Source of the DNA: Woeseiaceae bacterium | Lineage (GTDB): Bacteria; Pseudomonadota; Gammaproteobacteria; Steroidobacterales; Woeseiaceae | Length of the DNA: 54,574 bases | Reading direction: 5' to 3' | Assembly: GCA_021773055.1 (NCBI GenBank) | Contig: JAJFKV010000058.1 | Span: 1-54,574 of the forward strand | Part shown: positions 25,237-34,949 of the stretch, in pieces | Position numbering within the stretch: the stretch's first letter is position 1 | Layout: each line of letters opens with the position of its first letter | Notes under the pieces: model-generated | The model's input: the letters and a program-made list of their open reading frames with translations, nothing else | What the model was told of the DNA's origin: nothing | Databases searched by the model: none | Translations under genes and position numbers: made by a program

Positions 25237-28200
25237 GTGAAACTGAATCGTGCCTTGCTGATTTGCGGCCTCCTGCTGACCTCGGTCACTGTTGGCGCGC
25301 AAGAAGAATCCACCATAACGGGCGTGGACAACATGCACCTGAGTGGCGCTGAGGACCCGACGACCAGCAAGGTTTATATCGTTCAGTTGAGCTCGCCGTC
25401 AGCGGCGGAACACCACGCGGCACTCGTGAAGACCTATGGAGCGACCAGCAACAGCAGCGCGCCACGTCCGCGGCTTGAAAAAAACAGTGCCAGCATCCAG
25501 TCCTACACAGCCAAGCTGGAAGAACAGCAGCAACGCGTGCTCAGCATGGCCGGCAGTAACGCGCGCAAAATATATAGCTACAAGTATGGGCTGAACGGAT
25601 TTGCGGCACGTATGAGTGTCGCCCAGGCGCAGAAGCTGGAAGGTCTGGACGAGGTTCTAAACGTCTGGGAGGACGAAGTTCGCCCGCTTGCTACGCGCCA
25701 CAGCGCGAACTTCCTGGGTCTCTTTGACAGCGTCAATGGCTTACGCAGTAAACATGCGCTCGATGGCGATGGCGTCATCATAGGCGTGATCGACAGCGGC
25801 GTTTCGCCGGAACATCCTGCGCTCCAGGACACGCGTGAGGCGGACAGGCCAAGCACTTGCCGCAGCAGCTGGGCAGAAACCACTTTGCTGGGCAAATGGC
25901 TGTGCCGACGTTACGACAAGCAAGACGATGTCCTGGCCTTCGAGGCAGTTGAAAACTGGAGTGGCGAATGCGAGACCGGCGAACGCTTTGACGAAACAAA
26001 CTGCAATAACAAACTCATTGGGGCACGTTGGTTTATCGATGGTGCCGAAGATTCCGGTCCTATAGACGAGAATGAAATTCGCTCACCACGAGATGCCGAT
26101 GGTCATGGCACTCACACTGCGACCACCGCCGCCGGTAACAGTACCAGCGCATCGATCTTCGGCACCTTGATCGGGGATATCGAGGGCATGGCCCCGAAGG
26201 CACGTGTCGCGGTTTACAAGGCGTGTTGGCTGCGACCGTTCGAGACGCGTGCCAGCTGCAACACATCAGATCTCGCGCGCGCTATCGATGCGGCCGTCGC
26301 AGATGGCGTAGACATCATCAACTACTCGGTCGGTAATTCGATGCGGGAGATTACGGCTGCGGACGACGTTGCGCTCATGGCAGCAGCCAAGGCGGGCGTG
26401 GTGGCGGTCGTCGCGGCTGGCAATGAGGGCCCGAACCTGGCAACGATAGGTTCGCCGGCCGGCGCACCATGGGTAATCACCGCCGCTGCATCCAGTCGCA
26501 CCGGCGACTCGGCAGTAGAAGCCTTTCAGGTTTCAGCACCACCGTCCATTGCCGGCCGGTACGCCAGCAAAGAGGCCCTGTTCACACCGCCGCTTTCGGA
26601 CTCAGACCCGATTGAAGGCACACTGGTTCTGGTCGATGACGGGGACGACACACTGCCGTCAGGGTCGCCCGGCGTCACGTCAGATGGCTGCCAGGCGTTG
26701 ACGAACGGCACCGACGTTTCGGGCAATATTGCATTGATGCAGAGATCGGGCTGCTTGTTCACCGACATGGTGAAGAACGCACAGGATGCCGGAGCCGTTG
26801 CTGTTCTGGTTTACAACATCGCGGGTGACCCCGTCGTCATGTTTGGCGAAAGCGGCCTTGTCGATATTCCCTCGCTGATGATTGGTCAAGCCGACGCCAA
26901 CCTGATACTGGCGGAATTGGATGCCGGTAACGAGGTCAGCGTTGTACTCGAGAAAAGCCTGTTACTGACAAGCTCTGAGACCGGCAACATTATGGCGGGC
27001 TTCTCGGCGCGGGGCCCGGGGCCAGTCGCCGACATTCTGAAACCCGACGTTACGGCGCCCGGCATTAATATCATCGCCGGATTCACCCCGGAACCGGCGA
27101 ACGCCACACCGGGAGAAAATTTCGCGTATCTGAGCGGCACCTCAATGTCGACGCCACACGTCGCCGGTGTGGCGGCTCTACTGCGACAAGCGCATCCGAG
27201 CTGGTCGGCGGCGGCTATTCGTTCTGCGTTGATAAGCAGCGCGCGTCAGGACCTGCAACTGCCCGACAGTATTGCGGCGGCGAACCCCTTCGACTATGGC
27301 GGCGGCCACATCGTGCCAAATGACGCAATGCAGCCCGGCCTCGTCTACGACGTTAGCAACGATGAGTATGACGCATTCGCTTGCGGCGTAGCCTCCCCGG
27401 CCGTTACTGCGGCGCGTTGTGCCGAGCTCACGGCTGCAGGACACTCGTTTAACGCCAGGGACCTGAACCAGCCCTCGATCGCGATCTCACGGCTCGCCAG
27501 CGAAGAAACAGTGACCCGCCGCGTCACCAATATTGGCGATGACGCGGAGTCATACACAGTCGAAGTCGCACCGCCACCCGGTATCAACGTTGTTGTTTCG
27601 ACACCCAACCTCAGTCTCGGACCGGGAGAGTCGGCATCGTTTGACGTAACACTCACTTACGAATCGGGGCCACTCGATCTGTGGCGATTCGGATCGATAA
27701 CGTGGCGCGGTGATGACCATGATGTTCGCAGCAACCTGGCAGTAAAACCGGCGTCCATAACAGCACCGACCGAAATCACCTCTTTCGGTGGCAGCGGCAG
27801 CGAAACCTTTGCTGTGGAGTTTGGCTACAACGGCTCCTACAATCCTGGTGTCCACGGCCTGAATCTACCGTTCATTCAAAGTCGTTTCGTCGACAACGAC
27901 CCGACCAAGACTTTTACACGACGCACCAGCAGCGGCGTGACCGAGCATGTGCTGATCGTGCCGCAAAACCAGCTGTTTGCGCGCTTCTCACTGTTTGACG
28001 CGCTCACCGATGGCAACGACGACCTGGACATGTACGTCTACTACTGCGGACTGGACGGCAGTTCGTGCAGCCGCATAGGCGTAAGCGGCGAACCAACATC
28101 AGAAGAGCAGTTCAACCTCTATCGGCCGGCCGCGGGCGTCTATGGCGTTTATGTTCATGGCTTCGAGACCGACCAGGCTACGGGTGGGCCCGGCGCCAAC

Positions 28201-28407
28201 TACCAGTTGCTTGCATGGTCGATCGGCAATATTGACGACAAAGGCAATATGAGTGCGAGCGGTCCGGCATTCGTCAGCGCCGGAACTACCGGCCATGTCA
28301 CGGTCGACTGGAGCGGTCTGACATCCAATACGATCTACCTCGGCGGCATTTCACACAACACGCCGCAGGGGCTGTCTGAGCTAACGATAATAACGATTGG
28401 CAACTGA
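25237..28407 (+). CDS. Secreted subtilisin-like serine peptidase (S8) with PA and Fn3-like domains
   Basis: This 1056-residue extracellular peptidase has a signal peptide (RALLICGLLLTSVTVGA), an inhibitor I9 propeptide (about 35-150; YIVQLSSPSAAEHHAAL, then YKYGLNGFAARMS), and an S8 domain with the full triad: Asp186 (GVIDSGVSPEH), His290 (DGHGTHTATTAAGN) and Ser636 (LSGTSMSTPHVAGVAALL). A PA (protease-associated) domain is inserted at about 430-570. After the catalytic part there is an Fn3-like domain (TRRVTNIGDDAESYTV, about 745-835) and a beta-rich end (about 860-1056). This layout is that of plant cucumisin-like and bacterial PA subtilases. GTG 25237 is the start. It probably serves protein degradation outside the cell. 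Confidence 0.95.
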   Translation: MKLNRALLICGLLLTSVTVGAQEESTITGVDNMHLSGAEDPTTSKVYIVQLSSPSAAEHHAALVKTYGATSNSSAPRPRLEKNSASIQSYTAKLEEQQQRVLSMAGSNARKIYSYKYGLNGFAARMSVAQAQKLEGLDEVLNVWEDEVRPLATRHSANFLGLFDSVNGLRSKHALDGDGVIIGVIDSGVSPEHPALQDTREADRPSTCRSSWAETTLLGKWLCRRYDKQDDVLAFEAVENWSGECETGERFDETNCNNKLIGARWFIDGAEDSGPIDENEIRSPRDADGHGTHTATTAAGNSTSASIFGTLIGDIEGMAPKARVAVYKACWLRPFETRASCNTSDLARAIDAAVADGVDIINYSVGNSMREITAADDVALMAAAKAGVVAVVAAGNEGPNLATIGSPAGAPWVITAAASSRTGDSAVEAFQVSAPPSIAGRYASKEALFTPPLSDSDPIEGTLVLVDDGDDTLPSGSPGVTSDGCQALTNGTDVSGNIALMQRSGCLFTDMVKNAQDAGAVAVLVYNIAGDPVVMFGESGLVDIPSLMIGQADANLILAELDAGNEVSVVLEKSLLLTSSETGNIMAGFSARGPGPVADILKPDVTAPGINIIAGFTPEPANATPGENFAYLSGTSMSTPHVAGVAALLRQAHPSWSAAAIRSALISSARQDLQLPDSIAAANPFDYGGGHIVPNDAMQPGLVYDVSNDEYDAFACGVASPAVTAARCAELTAAGHSFNARDLNQPSIAISRLASEETVTRRVTNIGDDAESYTVEVAPPPGINVVVSTPNLSLGPGESASFDVTLTYESGPLDLWRFGSITWRGDDHDVRSNLAVKPASITAPTEITSFGGSGSETFAVEFGYNGSYNPGVHGLNLPFIQSRFVDNDPTKTFTRRTSSGVTEHVLIVPQNQLFARFSLFDALTDGNDDLDMYVYYCGLDGSSCSRIGVSGEPTSEEQFNLYRPAAGVYGVYVHGFETDQATGGPGANYQLLAWSIGNIDDKGNMSASGPAFVSAGTTGHVTVDWSGLTSNTIYLGGISHNTPQGLSELTIITIGN

Positions 28408-28818
28408 GCGCGAATACCAGATCTGTATTGCCCCGACGATAATTACCGCTGATGGCACGATGTAAGAACCGTTACCCCAGATCGCAACAACATCGCGAAG
28501 CACAAAAGAGTCGAAATCCAGCACCAGCGCGCCAACTAGCGAGACCACGAAAAGTGGCGCGGCGAGTGATTTGCGCAGAAACAAAAAGACGCACGCCAGC
28601 ACTCCGATATTGACCGCGATCGCGTAGGCAGACGTTGCCCAAACCGGCGTAGCTTCCATGAATGCCAGCATCGTGGCATCAATTCCTTCTGGCGCTGTTT
28701 CGGGTGTCAGCATCGCGTGCTGCAAATAGAACATGAATCCGATCAGGTTCCAGACCAGCAAAACGCCTGCAATCAAGTAGTACCAGGTTGGTGCCTTACG
28801 GCTAAATTCGTCAGACAT
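28381..28818 (-). CDS. Four-span membrane protein of unknown function
   Basis: This 145-residue protein has four hydrophobic segments: YYLIAGVLLVWNLIGFMFYL, TSAYAIAVNIGVLACVFLFL, LAAPLFVVSLVGALVLDF and YIVPSAVIIVGAIQIWY. No charged catalytic motif stands out. The ATG at 28818 follows AAAAGGGG at a normal distance; 43 more upstream codons are open but lack a reason to be used. Its last nine codons overlap the end of the converging subtilase gene by 27 bases. Small proteins with this layout are common in gammaproteobacteria and lack an assigned role. Confidence 0.75.
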   Translation of the reverse strand: MSDEFSRKAPTWYYLIAGVLLVWNLIGFMFYLQHAMLTPETAPEGIDATMLAFMEATPVWATSAYAIAVNIGVLACVFLFLRKSLAAPLFVVSLVGALVLDFDSFVLRDVVAIWGNGSYIVPSAVIIVGAIQIWYSRSVANRYYR

Positions 28819-29059
28819 CGCGTGCCCCTTTTTATTCGTTCTTATGAGAGGCCTCCGATAGTCCAACGGACCAGCGTCAAATGCAACTGATGAGCGATGG
28901 GTTAGCGAAATACGTGACCAGTTGACGAGATACTGTTGATACGCCAATGAATTTGACTGTGGGTCGTGACGAAGTCATTGACGTATCAGCAGTAGCCCTG
29001 CGCCGAGCACTCGGCTTTCGTCTGACATTGTCCGCATCACCGGAAGACCATTTTCACAG

Positions 29060-29656
29060 CTAGCCGCTCTTTTTCGCCAGTGCTTTGCAAGGTTTGTATC
29101 GAAAACAAGCGCTTACATGATCGTTAACCATCCCGGTCGCCTGCATGTGTGCATAGATAATCGTGCTACCGACGAACTTGAAACCGCGCTTTTTCAAGTC
29201 TTTCGATAACGCATCCGACTCCGGAGATGTGGCCGGAATATCGCCGTCGTTCGTGAATTTGGTTTGTATCGGCTTGCCGCCGACGAATCCCCAGATGTAC
29301 TTGCAGAACGTGCCGAACTCTTTTTGCACTTCAAGAAATGCTTTTGCGTTCGTGACGGCGGAATTCACCTTCAGTCGGTTTCTGACAATCGACGGGTCGC
29401 CCAACAGCTTTTCAACGCGCTTGTCGGTAAAGCGTGCAACCTTGACGGGATCGAAGTTGGCGAAGCCCTTTCGATAGCCGTCTCGCTTATTAAGAATCGT
29501 CGACCAGCTTAAGCCCGCCTGCGCACCCTCGAGAATAAGAAACTCGAATTGCACGTGGTCATCCCACACCGGTACGCCCCATTCCTTATCGTGGTAATCG
29601 ATGTAGTTCAGGCCGACACCTTCCGCCCACTTGCAACGTGTAACTGCTTTTGCCAT
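29060..29656 (-). CDS. tag: DNA-3-methyladenine glycosylase I
   Basis: Tag removes 3-methyladenine from DNA. The 198 residues show the family features: RCKWAEGVGLNYIDYHDKEWGVPV at the start (zinc-binding Cys and the YHDxEWG motif), FEFLILEGAQAGLSW with the catalytic-pocket Glu, and a C-terminal GFKFVGSTIIYAHMQATGMVNDH with the second zinc-binding His/Cys set (HVSACFRY). A 240-base gap separates it from the membrane-protein gene downstream; I see no gene in that gap. It is constitutively expressed in E. coli; no regulatory site was recognised here. Confidence 0.95.
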   Translation of the reverse strand: MAKAVTRCKWAEGVGLNYIDYHDKEWGVPVWDDHVQFEFLILEGAQAGLSWSTILNKRDGYRKGFANFDPVKVARFTDKRVEKLLGDPSIVRNRLKVNSAVTNAKAFLEVQKEFGTFCKYIWGFVGGKPIQTKFTNDGDIPATSPESDALSKDLKKRGFKFVGSTIIYAHMQATGMVNDHVSACFRYKPCKALAKKSG

Positions 29657-29737
29657 TGCTCGTTCTTCTTTGCTTGCGACCTCTCAATGTAACAACGTGG
29701 CCGGGAAAACTCTGCAGTAATTTTTCGCTCTTACATA

Positions 29738-29772
29738 CAAAAAGGCCCGCGCAAATGCGCGGGCCCTCTTTT
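29738..29772 (-). terminator. Rho-independent terminator after the HvfA-like gene
   Basis: The ten-pair stem GGCCCGCGCA / TGCGCGGGCC is followed on the minus strand by TTTTT. It lies 20 bases after the HvfA-like stop codon. On the plus strand CTCTTTT follows the stem, so it may also stop transcripts from the left. Confidence 0.88.
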
Positions 29773-29791
29773 AGCCTGGTGCTGGGTGTTC

Positions 29792-30184
29792 TTAGATTGA
29801 ACCACCGCAAGAACCTTCACCACAGCTGCCTTCTGCGTCGTCTTTCTTATCGCCGCCACAAGATCCTTCTGCTTCACCTTTCTTGTCGCCGCCGCAAGAA
29901 CCTTCGCCACAACTGCCTTCGCCTTCCTTGTCGCCTTCTGCTTCGCCTTCTTTGTCGCCGCCACAAGAACCTTCACCACAGCTGCCTTCGCCTTCTTTCT
30001 CGCCGCCTTTGTCGCCGCCGCAAGAGCCTTCGCCCTCACCCAGCATGTAACCAACGGTCAGGTTAGACATTTCAAATGGGCTGTCGATGGAGTCTGCATT
30101 TACAGTGCCACTGATAGCGAACGTTCCGGCCAGTGCAACTCCAACTGCAAGTGCTACAGGCTTAAGTACTTTTTTCTCAGACAT
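29792..30184 (-). CDS. HvfA-like EGxCG-repeat RiPP metallophore precursor
   Basis: This 130-residue protein has a signal-peptide-like leader (PVALAVGVALAGTFAISG, ending near NADS) and a mature part that repeats EGSCG eight times, joined by GDKxGE-type spacers; all eight Cys are within these pentapeptides. HvfA/bufferin-type precursors carry EGKCG repeats whose Cys are turned into oxazolone/thioamide groups by an MNIO (DUF692) enzyme with a partner protein, and bind copper. Here Lys is Ser in every motif. ATG 30184 has AGGAG at eight bases; 24 upstream codons lack family features. It follows a sigma/anti-sigma pair on the same strand, but no DUF692 or partner gene is in the window. The family call is recognition by motif; modification is inference. 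Confidence 0.8.
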   Translation of the reverse strand: MSEKKVLKPVALAVGVALAGTFAISGTVNADSIDSPFEMSNLTVGYMLGEGEGSCGGDKGGEKEGEGSCGEGSCGGDKEGEAEGDKEGEGSCGEGSCGGDKKGEAEGSCGGDKKDDAEGSCGEGSCGGSI

Positions 30185-30243
30185 CTCTTTCTCTCCTACA
30201 GGTTTTTGCCCAAACCGGGCGCTCGTTAAACAGAGGCGGGGGC

Positions 30244-30975
30244 TTAAATATCCCACGCCACTGAATCCACAACATTCTTCTTTATTTGATCAAGTTCTTC
30301 TTCGCGATCACCAATAATCGCAATACTGCCGCGACCTACCTGCAAAATAACTCCGCGGATCCCGACGCCGTTCAACTCCTTCGTCTGCGAAATTTCTTCG
30401 TCAGGCATCAACAATATCGTTACCGGGCCGTGCTCTCCCTGAATAACCAGGTGAGGGACCGTCTTGCCATTGATGACGCAACTCTGCGCATAAGTAATCA
30501 GGCCAGCGTCATGATTCATGTTCGCAACGTCGCCGGGAACTGTCTTAGCGAGCCTGCGGTCTGATACCCGCGTATTGCTCAGCCGTAGCGCCCGCGGCTC
30601 GTGATCAAGATGAGCAATGACTTGCTCTTCAAGAGTCCCGGACACGGCACCCATATCTGCCGTCCGGATCCCGACAAACGCTGCCAGCAATACCGTTGCT
30701 GCAAGCGCGAACCAGGCTGGCTTTGGCAACTTGCGACGGGCAAGCAGCGGCACGACTTTTTCTGTGTCGAGCAAAGGCAGTTCGGGCATTCTTAGTTCGG
30801 GCACATCGATAGCCATCGCCGCCACAATCTTTTCATTAAAGGCCAGCGTCTCGGTGCGATAAGCATGGCAAGAGGCGCAGCTATCCGCGTGTCCTGATTC
30901 GTCCTCGAATCCAGGATCTGCCGTCAACGCCTCTTTGTAATCTGTGCAGTTCATAATTTTACCCATCTGGTTCAT
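30244..30975 (-). CDS. Zinc-finger anti-sigma factor, DUF3379-like
   Basis: This 243-residue membrane protein has a cytoplasmic N-terminus with the anti-sigma zinc motif HADSCASC (H-x3-C-x2-C), one transmembrane segment (WFALAATVLLAAFVGI, about residues 88-103), and a periplasmic C-terminal domain of about 135 residues with one Cys (QSCVING). DUF3379 proteins have this order. It is expected to hold the ECF sigma factor inactive. The start overlaps the sigma stop (ATGA). A 59-base gap leads to the HvfA-like gene, which is probably the main output of the system. The periplasmic domain would be the place to sense a metal or redox signal (inference). Confidence 0.85.
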   Translation of the reverse strand: MNQMGKIMNCTDYKEALTADPGFEDESGHADSCASCHAYRTETLAFNEKIVAAMAIDVPELRMPELPLLDTEKVVPLLARRKLPKPAWFALAATVLLAAFVGIRTADMGAVSGTLEEQVIAHLDHEPRALRLSNTRVSDRRLAKTVPGDVANMNHDAGLITYAQSCVINGKTVPHLVIQGEHGPVTILLMPDEEISQTKELNGVGIRGVILQVGRGSIAIIGDREEELDQIKKNVVDSVAWDI

Positions 30976-31487
30976 GAGGCCTCCTCACTCGCCACTTCAT
31001 CCTTTAGCTTTAACCGGGCCCGATGCAGGCGCGTCAATACCGCGCCTTGCTTGAGCCCCATCAACTCTGCGATCTCGTTTGTGCTGTAGCCCATCAGGAC
31101 CTGCAGAACCAACGGTTCGCGATAATCATCTTCGAGCTCGTAGATCGCCTCTCGCAGGTCGTTGAGCTCTTCGTTTGGCGCCTCAGCGAGCATTGCTGAC
31201 TGAGACGCTGTCAAATTGTCGATATCGACGGTTTCCAGGCGGCGGCGCTCAAAGTAACGAGCATTTTCCCGTCGTACGATCGTGAGCAACCATTGCTTGG
31301 CGGCTGCATCGTCACGTAGCGCATCCAGGGACTTCCAGGCCCGTAACAGCGCCTCCTGAACGACTTCCTCCGCTATCGACTTGTCCCGACACAGCCAAGC
31401 GGCGTAACGGAACATGTCCATGTAAAACACTGCTACGATCCGATCAAACCTTTGTCGCCTGTCGTGCGTAGCGTCACTATTGTTCAT
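30972..31487 (-). CDS. ECF-type RNA polymerase sigma factor controlling the HvfA-like gene
   Basis: This 171-residue sigma factor has region 2 (FDRIVAVFYMDMFRYAAWLCRD, then EEVVQEALLRAWKSLDAL) and region 4 (LEDDYREPLVLQVLMGYSTNEIAELMGLKQGAVLTRLHRARLKL). It lies directly before its anti-sigma gene with a four-base overlap. ATG 31487 was chosen; GTG 31529 is an alternative that would add 14 residues without clear homology. The gene is divergent from hemB; the 150-base gap between holds both promoters. Sigma/DUF3379/buf-type operons in other bacteria respond to copper or peroxide stress; the signal here is not visible. Confidence 0.92.
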   Translation of the reverse strand: MNNSDATHDRRQRFDRIVAVFYMDMFRYAAWLCRDKSIAEEVVQEALLRAWKSLDALRDDAAAKQWLLTIVRRENARYFERRRLETVDIDNLTASQSAMLAEAPNEELNDLREAIYELEDDYREPLVLQVLMGYSTNEIAELMGLKQGAVLTRLHRARLKLKDEVASEEAS

Positions 31488-31635
31488 ACGAGATGACCCG
31501 CCTCTTGTCGCATTTATTACCGCTTTCACAGAAATCCGACCAAAATGGCGAGTTTCTGTGACTCAAACGTGGAAACCATTGCTAAATAAAGGGAAAATGC
31601 CGTTTCCCGTATTCTTCTTAATTCTCTTATTCTGA

Positions 31636-32649
<1,014 letters not shown>

Positions 32650-32652
32650 TGT

Positions 32653-33507
32653 GTGACGGTTGATTCGACGGCGGAAACGACAACAACTATCGATCGCTAC
32701 GGCGTCATGGGCTATCCCGTTTCTCACAGTCGTTCGCCTGTTATTCATCGACTCTTCGCCCTGCAGACCGGGGAACCCCTCCAGTACGAACTTTTGCAGG
32801 TCTCGCCCGAAAAGCTCGAGGTAGCTGTCCGTCAATTCCAGCGTACCGGTGGCAAAGGGCTCAACATTACGGTGCCGCACAAGTCCGAGGTTACGAGGCT
32901 CGTTGATCAGATGAGTGAACGTGCCGCAACCGCAGGCGCCGTCAATACGCTCGTTTTCAAGGGCGGCGAGGTACATGGTGATAACACTGACGGCATCGGA
33001 CTGCTGCGCGACCTTGCCGTCAATCTCGGCCTTACGTTGCAAGACGCAAACATTCTTGTTCTCGGTGCCGGCGGTGCAACTCGTGGCATCATCGGGCCAT
33101 TGCTGGAAATGCAGCCCGCATCACTCCGCATCGCGAACCGCTCGCTCGAAAAAGCGCAAACGCTTGCTGATCATTTTTCCAGGTCGGGGCCAGTGTCTGC
33201 CTGCCAATTCAGCGTAGTGCCGGTGGACAAACCCTACGATCTAATAATCAACGCCACATCTGCGGGTCTGAAAGGCGAGGCGCCGCCATACCCGTCCGCT
33301 GCGGTTTCCGAGGCCACGTTTTGCTACGACCTGTCGTATGGCCTGAAGCCGACACCCTTCAGCGTCTGGGCACGTGACGCCGGCGCTCTGCAATCGGTCA
33401 TGGGTTGGGGCATGCTGGTCGAACAGGCGGCCGAGTCGTTCAAACTGTGGCGCGGTGTCCGCCCAGAAACAGGGCCGGTGCTCAAGCAAATGAGCATTAC
33501 TGCCTGA
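32653..33507 (+). CDS. aroE: Shikimate dehydrogenase (NADP+)
   Basis: AroE reduces 3-dehydroshikimate in the aromatic amino acid pathway. The 284 residues show the substrate site YGVMGYPVSHSRSPVIH, the catalytic Lys and following motif in GLNITVPHKSEV, NTLVF, GDNTDGIG with its Asp, and the NADP-binding loop LVLGAGGATRGI. The end (MGWGMLVEQAAESFKLW) is typical. GTG 32653 follows the hemB stop by three bases; an alternative start further in would lose part of the first strand. It converges on gor, with only three bases between the stop codons. Confidence 0.96.
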   Translation: MTVDSTAETTTTIDRYGVMGYPVSHSRSPVIHRLFALQTGEPLQYELLQVSPEKLEVAVRQFQRTGGKGLNITVPHKSEVTRLVDQMSERAATAGAVNTLVFKGGEVHGDNTDGIGLLRDLAVNLGLTLQDANILVLGAGGATRGIIGPLLEMQPASLRIANRSLEKAQTLADHFSRSGPVSACQFSVVPVDKPYDLIINATSAGLKGEAPPYPSAAVSEATFCYDLSYGLKPTPFSVWARDAGALQSVMGWGMLVEQAAESFKLWRGVRPETGPVLKQMSITA

Positions 33508-33510
33508 TCG

Positions 33511-34857
33511 CTAGCGCATTGTTACAATTTCTTCGGCGCTCGTCGGATGAATGGCGACTGTATCATCGAAGTCTTTCTTTGTTGCACCCATGCGCATCGC
33601 AACAGCGAAGCCCTGCATCATCTCATCCGCACCATCGCCGATTACATGACAGCCAACAACGCTTTCCTCCGCCCCTGCCGTAATGAGTTTCATCGCTGCG
33701 CGTTGCTTGTCTTCGCCCAGCGCATAGAACATCGGTGTGAACCCGGAGGTATACACCTTTACGTCGTCACCGTATTCTGCGCGCGCCTCATCTTCAGTCA
33801 TTCCCACTGTTCCAATCGTTGGGTGGCTGAATACCACTGTCGGAATCAGGCGGTATTCCAGGTGACGCCCCTCCATACCACCGTAAAGACGGTCCGCGAG
33901 ACGCCGACCAGCAGCGATGGCGACCGGAGTCAATGCTGCTCGACCCGTCACATCACCCAGCGCATGAATGTTCTCAACGTTGGTGGCCTGTAGTTCGTCC
34001 GTCGGTACGAAACCGCGCTCATCCATATTGACGCCGGCTTTGTCGAGATCGAGTGTTGCCGTATTCGGCGACCGTCCAACCGCCCAGACCAGCGCATCGA
34101 CAGGGCCGAATTCGCGACCGTCTTCAGCCGTCAAAACCAGGCCGTCGTCTGTTCGCCTGACAGCCGCCGGAACCGCTCCGGTGTCGAGCGCGACGCCATT
34201 TTTTTGCATCGTGTCCGTAAGTTCGCTGCTGAGCATCTTGTCGAAACCGCGCAATACACCTTCCTTGCGCACGATGATTCGCGTTTCGCTACCAAGGCCC
34301 GCGAATATTCCGGCCAGCTCAACGGCGATATAACCACTTCCGGCGATCAATACGCGCTTGGGTTGCTCCTGGAGCTCAAAGAAACCATCGGACGTAATTC
34401 CATGCTCCGCACCGGGGATGTTCGGCACGATCGGCTGACCACCGGTCGCAACCACGATGTGCGTTGCGCGGTATTCGACATCGCCCACTACCACGGCGTT
34501 TGCATCAATGAAACGTGCCGTACCCGCGATGTAGGTCACGCCGCGTTTGTCGAGATTGTTGCTATAAATATTGTTCAAACGCTCAACGTAAGCGTCACGT
34601 CGCGCCTTGAGTGCGGGCCAGTCATGCCCCGCAACGGTGACGTCGTAACCATAATCTGCGGAGTGATGCAGTTGGTGCGCATAGTGCGAGGCATACCACA
34701 TGACCTTCTTCGGTACGCAGCCGACGTTGACGCAGGTGCCGCCCAGCGGCCCGTATTCAACGACTGCCGCATTAACCCCGTACTCAGCCGCCCGTTGTGC
34801 ATGAGCAAGCCCACCGCTACCACCACCGATTACCAGCAAGTCATATTCTTGTGACAC
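33511..34857 (-). CDS. gor: Glutathione-disulfide reductase
   Basis: Gor keeps glutathione reduced using NADPH and FAD. The 448 residues have the FAD loop ([11 protein letters not shown]), the redox-active pair in [16 protein letters not shown], the NADPH loop ([14 protein letters not shown]) with Arg further on (RIIVRKE), the second FAD motif (IHALGDVTG) and the C-terminal interface motif with the catalytic His in [17 protein letters not shown] 34857 is preceded by AGGAG at six bases and gives the family N-terminus; an upstream start would add 14 residues. It is divergent from prlC, 92 bases apart. Confidence 0.95.
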   Translation of the reverse strand: MSQEYDLLVIGGGSGGLAHAQRAAEYGVNAAVVEYGPLGGTCVNVGCVPKKVMWYASHYAHQLHHSADYGYDVTVAGHDWPALKARRDAYVERLNNIYSNNLDKRGVTYIAGTARFIDANAVVVGDVEYRATHIVVATGGQPIVPNIPGAEHGITSDGFFELQEQPKRVLIAGSGYIAVELAGIFAGLGSETRIIVRKEGVLRGFDKMLSSELTDTMQKNGVALDTGAVPAAVRRTDDGLVLTAEDGREFGPVDALVWAVGRSPNTATLDLDKAGVNMDERGFVPTDELQATNVENIHALGDVTGRAALTPVAIAAGRRLADRLYGGMEGRHLEYRLIPTVVFSHPTIGTVGMTEDEARAEYGDDVKVYTSGFTPMFYALGEDKQRAAMKLITAGAEESVVGCHVIGDGADEMMQGFAVAMRMGATKKDFDDTVAIHPTSAEEIVTMR

Positions 34858-34949
34858 ATGTTTCTCCTGAGTTTTCCTACTGCAGACATAGGCCTGCAAC
34901 GTTAACGCTGTGCTAAAATGCGGCGCTTCGAAAACAATTCAAGCGCTCT

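Noticed and set aside
29792..30184. Collagen-like or metallothionein protein
   Set aside because: Gly is frequent but not in a Gly-x-y register, and all Cys lie in EGSCG units behind a signal-like leader, which fits HvfA-type precursors better than metallothionein.
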